From Adiantum capillus-veneris (taxonomy: Eukaryota; Streptophyta; Polypodiopsida; Polypodiales; Pteridaceae): 64,000 nucleotides of DNA. Location of the stretch: contig CM043952.1 of NCBI GenBank assembly GCA_014529385.2, positions 155,933,557-155,997,556 of the forward strand. Direction: 5' to 3'. The notes under the pieces were generated by a model. That model saw only the letters and a list, made by a program, of their open reading frames with translations, was not told the origin of the DNA and made no database searches. Within the stretch, counting starts at the first letter, position 1. The number at the start of each line of letters is the position of its first letter. Below are positions 11,383-22,452 of the stretch, piece after piece. The translations under genes were made by a program, and so were the position numbers.

Positions 11383-12995
11383 TCATCCTACACCCATAAG
11401 TTCTATGCAATGTGTAAATCGCTCCAAGGCTAGGCTCTTCATGAGAGCATCTGTCGGGTTGTCGTCAGTGTGAACCTTGACAAGCTGGATGTGCTTGCCA
11501 GCCAATGCATCTCTTATGACATAGTATCTGACCTCTATGTGTTTTGAGTTTGAGTGAAACACCAGATTCTTTGCCAAAGCAATGGCACTCTGACTATCAC
11601 AATGTAGTATTGGAACCTCGTGAATGCCAAAATCTCCCACTAGATGAGCTAACCATATGGCTTCCTTGCTTGCGTCAAATGCAACAACATATTTTGCCTC
11701 AGTGGTAGATGAAGACAAGCAGTCTTGGAGACACAATCTTCAAGAGATATCTGCTCCTGCAAACATGAACACATAGCTAAATGTGGATCTTCTATGATCC
11801 ATGCAACTTGCATAATCTGCATCCATGTAACCTACAATAGATGCATCGCTGTTTCGAAGCGTAAACACTTACATGTACCCTTCAAATATCTAAGGATTTT
11901 CTTCAGTGCTTCCCAATGCTTCTTGCCAGGGTTTTCCATGTACCTACTAACCACTCCTACTGCATGTGCAATGTCTGGTCTTGTGGCTACCATAGCGTAC
12001 ATCAAACTGCCAACTGTTGAAGAATACGACATTTTTGCCATTTCCTCTTTCTCGGCAATTGTCTTGGGAGAATCTTCCTTGCTAAGTTTGGAGTATGCAT
12101 GCATTGGGGTATTCAATGACTTCCCCTACATACTAAAACGTTGCAAGACTTTGTGGATGTACTTTTCTTGAAATAATTCAAGAATTCCACGTTGCATGTC
12201 TCTCTTGATTTGCATACCAAAAAAGTGATTGGCATTTTCCCAAATCTTTCATGGAAAATTGAGTGCGTAGAATCTTTTTCAATCGATTGATCTCATCAAT
12301 TGATTTGCCTACGATAAGAATATCATCTAGATACAAGATCAAGATGATTAAAGAACCATCTTTCAACCTCTTTGTGTATAAGCAGTGATCCTCTTGACTT
12401 CTTATGTAACCGTGACACTGCATGAATTTGTTGAATTTTTGATACCACTGCCTTGAAACTTGCTTGAGTCCATAGAGTGCCTTTTTAAGTCTGCAAACCA
12501 ATTCTAATCTGGTTGGCTTTTGGGTGTCACATACGAACCCTCTAGTTGTTTTATGTAGACATATTCATCTATATCCCCATGAAGAAATGTTGTGGTCATG
12601 TTCATTTGGACAAGTTCCATGTTCTGGATAGCAACCAAGACAAGCAAATGTGAAGTGTAGTCATCTTGACTACTGGAGAGAAAATCTCATCAAAATCCAC
12701 ACCTTTTTGCTGCTTAAAACCCTTGCTAACTAGAAGAGCCTTGTACCTAGGCTCAGGATCTTCCGTTGTGTATACTTCTTCTTGTATACCCACTTACAAG
12801 GTAAAGCATTTTTGCCTTTTGGTAATTCAACCGAATCCATGTCTCATTAACCAAAACCGAATTGTATTCTGATTGCATAGCCTGCTCCCACTTAACTCTA
12901 TCATCCATTTGTATAGCTTCTTTGTAGCAGGTTGGCTCTCCACTGTCATTGACCAAAATGTTGGTGTATACCCGTCTCAAACCGCTCGGACGCAC
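11383..12995 (-). pseudogene. Copia A reverse transcriptase and RNase H
   Basis: In - strand order there is an N-terminal RT part (12602-12995; YNSVLVNETW, ALLVSKGFKQQKGVDF), the RT core (12178-12501; KKALYGLKQVSRQWYQKF, catalytic YLDDIL), a C-terminal RT part (11832-12116; MYAMVATRPDIAHAV, ILRYLKGT) and RNase H (11383-11736; SSSTTEAKYV, HCDSQSAIALAKN, HIEVRYY). The polymerase motif keeps both Asp residues. The segments sit in different frames separated by stops, so no continuous polyprotein can be read. This is the pol 3' half of a standard Ty1/copia element. Confidence 0.9.
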
Positions 12996-13199
12996 GTGAT
13001 ACTCTCACAGATCCCCTCAGTGCCTGACTGTTGCTCTGCTCTCCCCAGAGAAATAATAGTATCTTGTACTTGAGGATTAGGTGCAACACTATTGAACTGA
13101 GTTGGTTCGGAGGCTACATCCTCAAAACGAGTGCGTCTGTACTCAACTTCTTTGATGGGCTTCTTGTGCATTTTTTATTCATTGAAATTCATGTGTGAG

Positions 13200-14261
13200 C
13201 TACGAATGACTTTGCTGGATTCTAGGTGCCAGAGATGATAGCTTATTTCTCCATTTGCACCATAGTCGATTAAAAAAAATGTGTGACCTAATATCTAACT
13301 TGCGATGAAGTTCTTTGGGCACATGTGCATATGCCTCACATCCAAATACACGTAAATTCTCATAGCTTGGCGTTTTCCCAGTCCATAATTCCTTTGGAAT
13401 TTTAAAATTCAAAGGAGAACAAGGTGATATATTAATGATGTGCATTGCTATTAGAACAGCTTCCCCCCAAAACTCTGGAGTAAGCTTCTCCATAGACATC
13501 ATAGAGGTAACTCGCTCTTGAATTGTGCAATTCATTCTTTCAGCTATCCCATTTTGTGCAAGTGTGTATGGAGCAGTAAATTGCCGATGAATGCCTCTTC
13601 GATTGCAAAAATCCTTAAACTCCATCGAGACGTATTCTCCACCATTGTCTGTGCAAAAAGCTTTGAGCTTTTTCCCTAATTGGTTCTCAACCATGGCGAG
13701 GAACTTTTGGAATGTAGAAAACACCTCTTCCTTGCGCTTAAGGAGATATACCCACACCTTTTTGGTGGAATCATCTATGAAGGTGAGAAAGTAGTTTGCC
13801 TTCCCTAGAGGTTTATGTGGCATTGGACCACACAAATCACTGTGCACTAAGTCTAGGGGTTTGCCTAGTTTCTTGTTCAATGGCGAAGTCTATTTGTCGT
13901 ATAGACAATTATCACACAATGGAGATTCTGTGTAATTTGACACATGTAAGTAGCCAAAATGCTGAAGTGTTTTCATTCCCTTTTGGCTAATATGCACTAG
14001 ACGGCTATGCCACAACTCAATAGACGACAGCTTGGAAACATAGATAGAGTGTTCGTCAACACTAAAAAAAAACATAGAGTATAGGGATCCATTTTTACGA
14101 ACTTTCATCATGATAAGGTTGTTCTTGCGGATCATCCAAGAACGATTACCAAAGACTTGAGTGTAGTCAAGATCATCCAATTGGCCTATAGAAAGCAATA
14201 TCTTTGTAATCTTGGGCACATGTCTGACATTCTGCAACACAGAACTAGTGCCATTATGCAT
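13200..14261 (-). pseudogene. Copia A GAG-pre-integrase and integrase
   Basis: The 13890-14261 segment holds the zinc-binding pre-integrase part (LWHSRLVHISQKGM ... LCDNCLYDK), with its His and Cys ligands. The 13200-13880 segment holds the DDE core: HSDLCGPM, FIDDSTKKVWVYLL, CTDNGGEY and NGIAERMN, so D, D and E are all present. Then comes the copia-typical WTGKTPSYENLRVFGCEAYAHVP. A stop lies between the two segments (13880/13890), and the core frame ends early in IRSHIFF. Integrase before RT confirms copia gene order. Confidence 0.9.
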
Positions 14262-14344
14262 CTAAAGTTTCACATCACCAATGCCAATAATGTCAAGCTC
14301 ATAGGAATCACCAATCTTGACTATGTATGCCATGCATGGATGCA

Positions 14345-15160
14345 TAAGAGGAAAACCAATCTCTATGTGGTGTGACATGAAAACTTGCACTAGAATCAAG
14401 AATCCAATTCTTGTGCAAAACCCTCATCCTGTGCAACCAAAGCATTTGGAGTGAGATCTGAAGTGAAAATGAGAACATCTAAGGGATGTGATGTCACCTC
14501 TGCATGAATCTCTATTGGCATAATGATTATCACTGGAGGAGGAGAATCCTCTACTACAGTGGTAGCTATGGGAGACTCAACCACTTTGAGCTCCTCAATC
14601 TTTATCGTACTTTTTTCGTTGCCAGAATTATCCTTTTGCATGTTTTTCTGATCTATTAGGAAGCAACAATCCTTTTTGTACTGGCCCTTCTTGTGGCAAT
14701 AGTAACACTCAACATTTCTGGCACTGCGATCTCTACCTGAGTTCATGTGTCTGCTGGGACTTCGAGGATTTTGCTCTCTACTTTGCTTTTGTATTTGTTC
14801 CTCTCATGGCCATTTGCCTTCTTTGAACTGCTAGCCATATATGCATCTCCATGACTACCACCGTCTTGAGAGATTTAAGTCAAATTTCTTCAGTGAGCAA
14901 TGCATTTGTGACAGCATTGAACACTAACTTGCCATTTGGAGCCAAATTACTAATGGTTGTGCAAAAGATGTCTCATAAACTGGGTAGAGAGCATAACAAG
15001 AATATAGACTTGAGTTCATCGTCAAACTCCTTAAAGCCCTGAGATGTCAACCGACTGAAGAAGGAGTTGAACTTATTTAAGTGACCAGAAACTGTGCTAC
15101 CTTCTTTCATGTTGAGCTTCATAAGCTTTTCATGAGAAAAACTTTGTTGGATGCACTTTT
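14345..15160 (-). pseudogene. Copia A gag (partial) and protease
   Basis: From 15160 downward the - strand gives the end of the gag UBN2-type domain (MKEGSTVSGHLNKFNSFF, LFLLCSLPSL-like). The zinc knuckle follows at about 14690-14735 (CYYCHKKGQYKKDC), where the expected His ligand is Gln. The protease start at about 14350-14410 reads WILDSSASFHVTPH, so the catalytic DSG has become DSS. Frames change between these parts. The gag N-terminus is missing because copia B's LTR begins at 15161. Confidence 0.8.
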
Positions 15161-15756
15161 TGTTAAGTATGGAGCCTGATTTACCCCTTGTAATTTTTGT
15201 GTTAAAAATGCACATTTGTAAGGCCCCCATTATGAGGAGAACCCATCGTGCATGAAGAAAAATAACTCGCCGAAACCAATATTTTCACGCCCCGAAATAT
15301 TCTTTTTCACCGAAATATTATGGTTGCACAGCAGCCGAAAAGTGGTCGAAAACCGGTCGGTCGGTTGACCGGTTAGTCCATGGCTGGTGGCCGCTGGTCG
15401 AAAGCCAATGGCTGGTGGCCAAATTCAAAAGCAGACCTGTCTTTTCAAGGGTGGCCACACATGGGCAGATTGGAGGGTCCAATTTGAACTTATTACACAA
15501 GGGCGGCTACACATGGCTGCCTCTCATGAGAGGGGGTAGCCCTTTTGTCCTATAAAAGGAGGCCATTTCTACACACATTTCACAGTGTGAAGTTCATGCA
15601 ACAAGGTGGGTGTGAGGTGGTGAGAGTGAAGCAAGGCGGGAGCCCCAAAAGGGTATAATCCCTTTGTAAGATACTTCTTGTTTTGAAGTACTAAAGCCAT
15701 TGAGTGGCTGCTTTCCCATGGACGTAGCCCACATTGGGTGAACCACGTATATCGTG

Positions 15757-15803
<47 letters not shown>

Positions 15804-15888
15804 CTATAATCTCTTGTGTGTGAAAATTATCTCTCTCCATTAAGTAATCTACTAAATTATCTACTTAGCTACGTCATATTTCCTAACA
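15161..15888 (+). repeat. 5' LTR of copia B, 728 bp
   Basis: It begins TGTTAAGTATGG and ends CTAACA. The first ~520 bp repeat at 19878-20400. TATAAAAGGAGG near 15550-15565 is a good TATA box. A (CT)20 microsatellite (15761-15800) sits in the part missing from the 3' LTR. Confidence 0.9.
15761..15800. repeat. (CT)20 microsatellite inside an LTR
   Basis: A perfect 40-bp CT run lies downstream of the LTR TATA box, in the presumed R/U5 part. Confidence 0.95.
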
Positions 15889-15890
15889 AC

Positions 15891-15902
15891 TGGTATCAGA
15901 GC
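15891..15902 (+). other. Primer-binding site of copia B
   Basis: TGGTATCAGAGC starts two bases after the LTR end CTAACA. It is the plant copia initiator-Met tRNA site. Confidence 0.9.
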
Positions 15903-15961
15903 AAGGTTTTCTCGTAGCTAAATTATCTCAAGGAAAAGATTCCTTGAACTGAGTGGGAGTA

Positions 15962-17089
15962 ATGGCAGAGGAAGGGAAGCTCAAGATTGAGAAGTTCAAC
16001 AGCAAAAACTACCAACATTGGAAGATGCAGATTGAAGACTATCTCTACCAGAAGGACCTCTATTTGCCACTAGGCAGTCTTGCAAAGAAGCCCTCAACGA
16101 TGGCAAATGAAGCATGGATTGTCCTTGACCAAAAGGCACTAGGAACAATCCGGTTGAGCTTGGCTTCAATAATGGCCTTCAACGTTTCGGAGATGAAGAC
16201 CACGGAGGACTTGATGAAGTCACTTGACGACTTCTACGAGAAACCATCGGCATCCAATACGATTTTTCTCATGAAGCGCTTGTTCAATCTAACGATGGTA
16301 GAGAATGGTTTAGTTGCAGAACACCTAAATGACTTTAACACCAACCTAAGTCAACTTCGGTCGGTGAAAATAAATTTTGATGACGAAGTGCGAGCTCTCC
16401 TCATACTATCGTCTCTACCAGATAGTTGGGACAGCCTTGTGATGGCTGTAAGTAATTCTATTTTTGGTACAAATACTCTTAAGTTTGATGATGTTGTGGG
16501 TGTTCTCCTAAGCGAGGAAATGCGAAGGAGAATCACGGGAGAATCATCAAGTGTTGTACTTTCAGTGGAAACAAGAGTAAGGCCTAAGGAGAGGTTCAAA
16601 AACCAAAAGGGTCGTGATTTTTCAAGACCAAGCAAGTCACGTACAAAGTTAGTTCTTAAATGTTGGAACTACGAAAATAAGGTCTACATCAAGAAGGATT
16701 GTTGGTCCAAGAAGAAGAAGGAGTCGGAGTCTCAAGACAACAAGCCAACATCGGAGGCCAATGTGGCAGGTAAAGTAGAGCAAGATGCTCTAATTCTCTC
16801 ATTAGACAATGTGTCTAATTCCTGGATAGTAAATTCTGGGGCTTCATTCCATGCGACACCACATAAGCAACATCTCCAATATTACACCAAAGGTAATTTT
16901 GGGTATGTATACTTGGGAGATGATGAAGCTTGTGAAATTGTCGGCAAAGGTATAGTTTGTGTCAAAACTGCTAACGGAAATGAATGGAATCTTAAAGATG
17001 TTAAGCATGTTCCTTCTCTTTGCAAAAATTTAATCTCTACAAGACAATTGGACGATGAAGGTCGCAACATGGCATTTAGAAGCAAATGA
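15962..17089 (+). CDS. Copia B gag and protease
   Basis: I start at the ATG at 15962 (MAEEGKLKIEKFNSKNYQHW), 71 nt past the start of the primer site. An upstream GTG is in frame but less likely. Residues ~10-190 form the copia gag domain (WKMQIEDYLYQKDLYLPLG, HLNDFN, SSLPDSWDSLV), similar to Tnt1-like elements. The zinc knuckle at about 16660-16705 is degenerate (CWNYENKVYIKKDC): the second Cys and the His are Tyr. The protease motif reads IVNSGASFHATPH, so the catalytic Asp is Asn. The frame ends at 17089 just before the pre-integrase part. The protein is therefore probably not functional although the frame is open. Confidence 0.85.
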   Translation: MAEEGKLKIEKFNSKNYQHWKMQIEDYLYQKDLYLPLGSLAKKPSTMANEAWIVLDQKALGTIRLSLASIMAFNVSEMKTTEDLMKSLDDFYEKPSASNTIFLMKRLFNLTMVENGLVAEHLNDFNTNLSQLRSVKINFDDEVRALLILSSLPDSWDSLVMAVSNSIFGTNTLKFDDVVGVLLSEEMRRRITGESSSVVLSVETRVRPKERFKNQKGRDFSRPSKSRTKLVLKCWNYENKVYIKKDCWSKKKKESESQDNKPTSEANVAGKVEQDALILSLDNVSNSWIVNSGASFHATPHKQHLQYYTKGNFGYVYLGDDEACEIVGKGIVCVKTANGNEWNLKDVKHVPSLCKNLISTRQLDDEGRNMAFRSK

Positions 17090-17110
17090 TGGAAGATCTC
17101 AAAGGGATCT

Positions 17111-18096
17111 TTGGTGGTTGCCAAGGAAAAAAAGGTCGGTACACTTTACTTGTGCACTGTTAGCACAAAATCTTCAACTTGTGCAATAGCTACAATAGTC
17201 AACAGTGCGGTGTGGCACTATTGGCTTGGGCATATGAGTGACAAAGGAATGCAAATCCTTCAAACAAAGAAGCTTCTACCACGTTTGAAAGAAGCGGAAT
17301 AAGAGTTCTGTGAAGATTGTGTTTATGGTAAAAAAAGAGAGTACAATTTCAAAAATTTGGAAATGAAAGAAAAAATAAAAGACTTTTGGGGTCCTGCAAG
17401 TACACCATCACTTGGTGGCTCATTGTACTATGTAACATTCATAGACGATGCGAATAGGAAAACATGGGTTTATGTAATGAAGAATAAATCCGATGTGTTT
17501 TCCATATTTCAAAAGTGGAAAGCCTTTGTGGAGAATGAAACAGGTACTATTAAATGCCTCAGATCCGACAATGGAGGCGAATATTGCAACCAAGCTTTTG
17601 AAGCTTTTGTGCTAGCAATGGCATTTGGAGGCAGAGAACAACCCCAAGGACACCTCAACAAAATGGCATTTCTGAAAGGAAGAACAAAATAATCATGGAG
17701 CGAGTACGAAGCATGCGGCTACATGCAGGCCTACCGCTTAAGCTTTGGGTGGAAGTTGTAAGTATGTATGTGCACTTAATCAACCGGTCACCCTCACTAG
17801 CATTGGATGGGGGAGTTCTAGAAGAGGCATGGACAGGTAAAGCGGTGAATTATGCATTTCTCAAAGTGTTTGGGTGTGAGGCTTTCATGCACATAGATAG
17901 AAGCCTAAGATCAAAGCTAGATGCAAAGTCCAAAACGTGTTTCTTCATTGGCTATGGAGAAGGTGACTTTGGGTATCATCTATGGAGTCCTGAAGATGGT
18001 AAAATCTTTAGGAGTAGGGATGTAATTTTTAACGAGAAAAATATGTACAAAGATTACTTGGAAAGAAAACAAACAAAAGAAACAAGTGATGAGTAA
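17111..18096 (+). pseudogene. Copia B integrase
   Basis: The zinc module is visible as WHYWLGHMSDKGMQ ... CEDCVYGK, with a TAA between its two halves (about 17300). The core follows at 17357-17692: FIDDANRKTWVYVM and LRSDNGGEY. The frame is then lost before the Glu region. A second frame (17695-18096) gives GLPLKLWVEVV, EEAWTGKAVNYAFLKVFGCEAF and FIGYGEGDFGYHLW, the copia integrase C-terminus. At least one stop and one frameshift make it inactive. Confidence 0.85.
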
Positions 18097-19782
18097 ATGG
18101 AGCTTGAGGACGACGAAGACTTAAGGAGTGCAAACGGTGACAATGTGCAACAATGTCAACGAAATAAGGAGCCTCAACCTATTTCCCAAAGATCTACAAG
18201 AGCAAGTAGACCTCCAGAAAGGTTCGTTCCTTCCTTCAACCATCTCTTGATCTCCGGTTCTAGAGAGCCAGAATCATATGAAGAAGCTATGCATCACGAA
18301 TCTAAAGAAGAATGGATGAAGAGTCTGCAAGTGGAGATGGACTCACTACATTGCAACCAACCATGGGAGTTGGTTGAGTTGTCTAAAGATAAGCTGTCAC
18401 TTCAAAACAAATGGGTGTACAAGCTAAAGGAAGAAGAAGGTGGGAAAAAAAGGTATAAGTCTAGGCTTGTGGTAAAAGGGTTATCTCAAAAGAAAGGTAT
18501 TGACTTCAATGAAATATTTTCTCATGTTGTAAAAATGAACTCATTTAGGCTTGTCTTAAGCCTTGTGTCTTCTCATGATCTAAATCTTGAGCAAATGGAT
18601 GTAAATACGGCATTCCCTCATGGTGACTTAGAGGAGAAAACTTACATGCTTCAACCAAAGGGGTATGAAGTAAAAGGTAGGGAGAAAATGGTTTGCAGAT
18701 TAAAGAAGAGCTTGTATGGTTTAAAGCAAGCATCAAGACAATGGTACTTGAAGTTCAATCAATGGATGTTGGAACATGGATTCACAAGATGCAACTCGGA
18801 TCACTGCATCTATATAAAGAATTTGGGAGGTGGGAAGTTCATGATCCTAATGTTGTATTTTGATGACATGCTGATTGCAAGTGCTAACATGCAAGACATC
18901 AAAGACCTAAAAGAGGAGTTGTCTAAATCTTTTTCAATGTAAGATTTAGGTGCTGCAAACAGAATACTTGGTATGAAGATATCAAGGGACAGGACGAAGA
19001 AGACAATAAAGTTATCTCAAGAGGATTACATCAAGAAGGTACTAGAAAAGTTTGCACTGCAAAATGCAAAAACGGTTTCTACACCTTTGGCTGGTCACTT
19101 TAAACCAACCAAGGAAATGTGTCCAAAGACACAAGAGGAGATAGCCTATATGTCTAAAGTTCCATATGCTGCAGCGGTAGGTTATCTTATGTATGATATG
19201 GTCTAAACAAGGCCAGACATTGCACATGCAATGTGAGTTGTAAGTAGGTTCATGGACAACCCAGGTAAAGAGCATTGACAAGCTGTGAAGTGGATACTTA
19301 GGTATCTAAAAGGGACAACAACAAATGATTTGTATTTTGGAGGAGCATATATTTTTCTAGAAGGGTATGATGATGCAGATATGGAAGATGACAAAGATAC
19401 TCGAAGGAGCACTAATGTCCATGTCTTCATGATTGGAGGCACAACAATAAGCTGGGCTTCAAAGCGGCAGAAAGTGGTCTCACTTTCTACCACGGAAGCA
19501 GAGTATGTAGCAATGACGGAGGCAAGCAAAGAAATTTTGTGGCTTCACAGATTCTTAGAAGAGCTTGGATTCAAACAAGACAATTGTGTCTTGTACAGTG
19601 ATAGCCAAAGTTCTATCCATCTTGCAAAGAACTTATTCTTTCATTCAAGGACAAATCACATTGAGGTGAGATATCACTTCATACACACTCTTTTGCAAGA
19701 GGGACAACTAAAGCTAGGAAAGGTGTTACAAGTGAAAATCTTGCAGACATGTTTTCAAAGGTTGTCAACAAGGAGAAGTTGA
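18097..19782 (+). pseudogene. Copia B reverse transcriptase and RNase H
   Basis: RT runs from ESYEEAMHHESKEEW through LNLEQMDVNTAFPHGDLEE, KKSLYGLKQASRQWYLKF and the catalytic YFDDML (Asp pair kept, Val to Phe). It meets a TAA at 18940-18942 and continues in frame after it (DLGAANRILGMKISRDRTKK). Another stop follows DMV (19203-19206), then more within HAM/EH. RNase H is open at 19285-19782, with DADMEDDKDTRRSTN, LSTTEAEYVAM and YSDSQSSIHLAKN. All standard copia parts are present, but not as one open frame. Confidence 0.9.
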
Positions 19783-19865
19783 GTTTTTTCTCATCTTCAA
19801 TCGGAATTCAAGGATAAGAAGCGAGGATAGAAAGCAATCACAGGTTTGGTTTGGAGGTCAATCTC

Positions 19866-19877
19866 CAAGTGGGAGAT
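19866..19877 (+). other. Polypurine tract of copia B
   Basis: CAAGTGGGAGAT directly precedes the 3' LTR start TGTTAAGTATGG. It primes plus-strand synthesis. Confidence 0.85.
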
Positions 19878-20400
19878 TGTTAAGTATGGAGCTTGATTTA
19901 CCCCTTGTAATTTTTTGTGTTAAAAACGCATATTTGTAAGGCCCCCATTATGAGGAGAAGCCATCGTGTGTGAAGAAAAATAACTTGCCGGAAACCAAAA
20001 GTTTCACGCCGAAATATTCCTATTTGTCAGAATATTATGGCCAGACGACGATCAGAAAGTGGTCGGAAACCGGCCGGTCAGTTGACCAGTTGGTCGATGG
20101 CCGGTGGTCGTTGGTCGAAAGTCAATGGCCGGTGGCCGAATTCAAATGCAGACTTGTCTTTTCAAGGGCAGCCACACATGGGCGGGTTGGAGGGTCCGAT
20201 TTGGACTTATCTACACAAGGATGGCTACACATGGCTGTCATGAGAGAGGGAAGCCCTTTTGACCTATAAAAGGAGGCCATTGCTACACACATTTCACAGG
20301 GTGAAGTTGATGCAACAAGATGGGTGTGAGGTGGTGAGATTAAAGCAAGGCGGGAGCTCCAAAAGGGTATAGTCCCTTTGTAGCATACTTCTTGTTTTGA
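19878..20400 (+). repeat. 3' LTR of copia B, truncated
   Basis: It matches the 5' LTR from its first base through CTTGTTTTGA, then diverges completely. The CT microsatellite and U5 end are missing. Confidence 0.9.
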
Positions 20401-21446
20401 CCATTGATGTGTGACCACCAACTCGGTGTCAAAAGTACAAAAATTTGTCCAGATACATATCCTATGGCGAGGGTACCATCAGTGGGAAACTCCAGCTACC
20501 TGTATCATCGAAGGTGTCTCAATATTTAAGCACACCCTAGGTCAAAGAAAACCCCACACTATCGATCCTCCAAAGGCAAATGTAGACACAAATGGACTAG
20601 CCACAGTCTCAGAAAAGGGCTCTTTTGGTCTGAGTCTCAGAAACAACCGGGAGAAACTGCCAAAATAGCCAAAAATGGCTCCACACGTAGTAGAGTGGGT
20701 AGTGTTCGCAACTCAACGTACATGAGTAAACCACGCTCAAACAGGTGCCAAGAACTTCTACATGCAGGGATATCTTCTCTCAAGAGAGCTCAATAGCACT
20801 ATGTGTGCTCACAGCAAAAATGCATCTATCAACGTATCTGTCCGCAAAGAATCTGCTGCTGAAATGACTTCCAAATCTCCTATGAAAGTGTTGTGTTTGG
20901 TAATCCGGAGAATCTATGTGTGAGTAGGCTACCCCCGCCCCCCCGGTAATCTATAACCTGCGTGTCCGTGTCGTTATGTGGCGATTTCTACTGTTGAGCA
21001 AAAATGTACTAGTCAAATAGCCACCAAAGGTGTCATAATCAAAAACTATGCCGTACAGCACGATCCGTACGATCAGTGTCGATGTCGGGTGCCACTCCTC
21101 TATGATAGAGATACTTCACCCGTGCATGTGTTGCAAGTACATTTTTCAATTGTGGAAAAATGCATCCGCATGAAATTGGTGTCGGTTCGGTGTCAAAAAT
21201 CAGTGTCCCAATGTAGAGTAGTAAATGGCTGATGTCGGTGTCATCTCCTGCTGCCCGATGGGAGTGGCTACTCAAATAGCCGTAGATGCTTATGCTATCC
21301 GGCCATATGGGCCGAGTCAAATTGGTGTCAAAATTTGAATTTGGGCCGATGCCGCACCTACACATGTCAGTTTGTGTGCGTGTGAGTGCACGCCAACGAA
21401 CGCTCGCTCTCTACTTCCCTCTCTCGCTTGCTCGACTCACACACTA

Positions 21447-21491
<45 letters not shown>

Positions 21492-21515
21492 AAAGGCGAT
21501 CTTCAAAGATATCAC

Positions 21516-21555
<40 letters not shown>

Positions 21556-21662
21556 CAACACAACGACACCATCCCGATTGGTCTTGCTCAGTTTTGACAT
21601 GCTCATGGATTTGCAAAATAGGTCCACTCCCCCTCTATTTCGGGGCTTTGAATTGCAAGCTT

Positions 21663-21725
<63 letters not shown>

Positions 21726-21842
21726 GCCGTTTTTCACGCTGACTACAATGCCTGCTCGATGCACTACATCTCGCTTCTGTCAGATTCAATCCTTCGATTG
21801 AAGCTCAATGCTCGTACCCTCGATGCTCGCCCTTCGCTCATT

Positions 21843-21875
<33 letters not shown>

Positions 21876-22220
21876 CATGCTACGCCACACACACTCCCAA
21901 GCTATCTTGTGATTGTTGTCACACCATGCTTGTTTAACTCCCCTACAAGCCTTGATGCATTCTCTGCTCGTGAGCTTCAATTGCTTGATGCACTACAAAA
22001 AATTTTGATTGCAATTTGACTTTGCCTGATTTCTTTGCAGTGCTATCCAAGGCTCCTTTTTTCTACAGATCTTTGAAGCTTTTGATTTTCCCTCAATTCC
22101 TTCTTGCTCTTTTAAGCCAAACTTCCGATTCTAGCTCTACACAAAGCCTGAGCTTCCATCAAGCTCTTCCCAAGCAGGGTTGCACGTGCGGGATGGGGAG
22201 GGACAATGCCAAGGTTCCTG
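20401..22220. other. Unassigned stretch inside copia A, microsatellite-rich
   Basis: It lies between the broken end of copia B and the copia A primer site, so it should be copia A leader plus anything inserted there. No gag N-terminus is readable on the - strand. The left part (20401-21360) has repeated GGTGTC-type words and no domain. The right part carries (CT)n at 21450-21489 and (GT)n at 21519-21554, 21665-21722 and 21845-21872. Long frames here are dinucleotide artefacts. Confidence 0.6.
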
Positions 22221-22234
22221 GGATCAGATACCAA
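22221..22234 (-). other. Primer-binding site of copia A
   Basis: On the - strand the sequence after the LTR end (CCCTACA) reads ATTGGTATCTGATCC. This matches the Met-tRNA site TGGTATCAGAGC with two changes. It fixes the strand and the 5' end of copia A. Confidence 0.8.
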
Positions 22235-22235
22235 T

Positions 22236-22447
22236 TGTAGGGTCGAAGTGTGCATGTATGGAAGCATGCAAGAGAGGGAAGGAGAAGGGGGAAGGGGATG
22301 AAGAAGAAGTTGCACAAGGAATTGTGTTAGTGGAAAGGAAAGTCAGAGAGTAAGTCAACTCTCTCACTTTCTCTCCCTATATTGATTAAAGGGAAAAAAA
22401 GGTAAGTAAGGGTGGTTTCCCACGGCCACCTGACCTACACCCCGACA
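22236..22447 (-). repeat. 5' LTR of copia A, 212 bp
   Basis: Repeat of 11089-11299, bounded on the + strand by TGTAGGG and CCCCGACA. It is flanked by TACAT at 22448. Confidence 0.9.
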
Positions 22448-22452
22448 TACAT
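22448..22452. repeat. Target-site duplication of copia A, right (TACAT)
   Basis: Same five bases as 11084-11088. They encode the Tyr-Met of the interrupted transposase, whose frame resumes here. Confidence 0.9.

Larger units (their letters stand above)
15161..20400 (+). mobile_element. Copia retrotransposon B, nested in copia A
   Basis: The 5' LTR (15161-15888), Met-tRNA primer site, gag-protease-integrase-RT-RNase H in order, PPT (19866-19877) and a shortened 3' LTR (19878-20400) give a near-complete Ty1/copia element on the + strand. It interrupts copia A gag. The 3' LTR stops at CTTGTTTTGA, about 200 bp before the LTR end, so the right boundary is a later deletion and no target duplication can be read. 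Coding parts carry several stops. Confidence 0.9.
11089..22447 (-). mobile_element. Copia retrotransposon A, containing nested element B
   Basis: All landmarks agree on a - strand Ty1/copia element: 211- and 212-bp LTRs (11089-11299 and 22236-22447), a 5-bp TACAT duplication, a PPT beside the left LTR and a Met-tRNA-like primer site beside the right LTR. In - strand order the interior reads partial gag, protease, integrase, reverse transcriptase, RNase H. Gag is cut at 15160/15161 by copia B. The N-terminal part of gag was not found between B and the primer site, so sequence was lost there. The host site is a DUF7869 transposase copy. Confidence 0.9.

Noticed and set aside
21286-22019. ORF of 215 codons with Ser-Leu and Cys-Val runs
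   Set aside because: Low-complexity translation of CT and GT repeats; outside them nothing matches a protein family.
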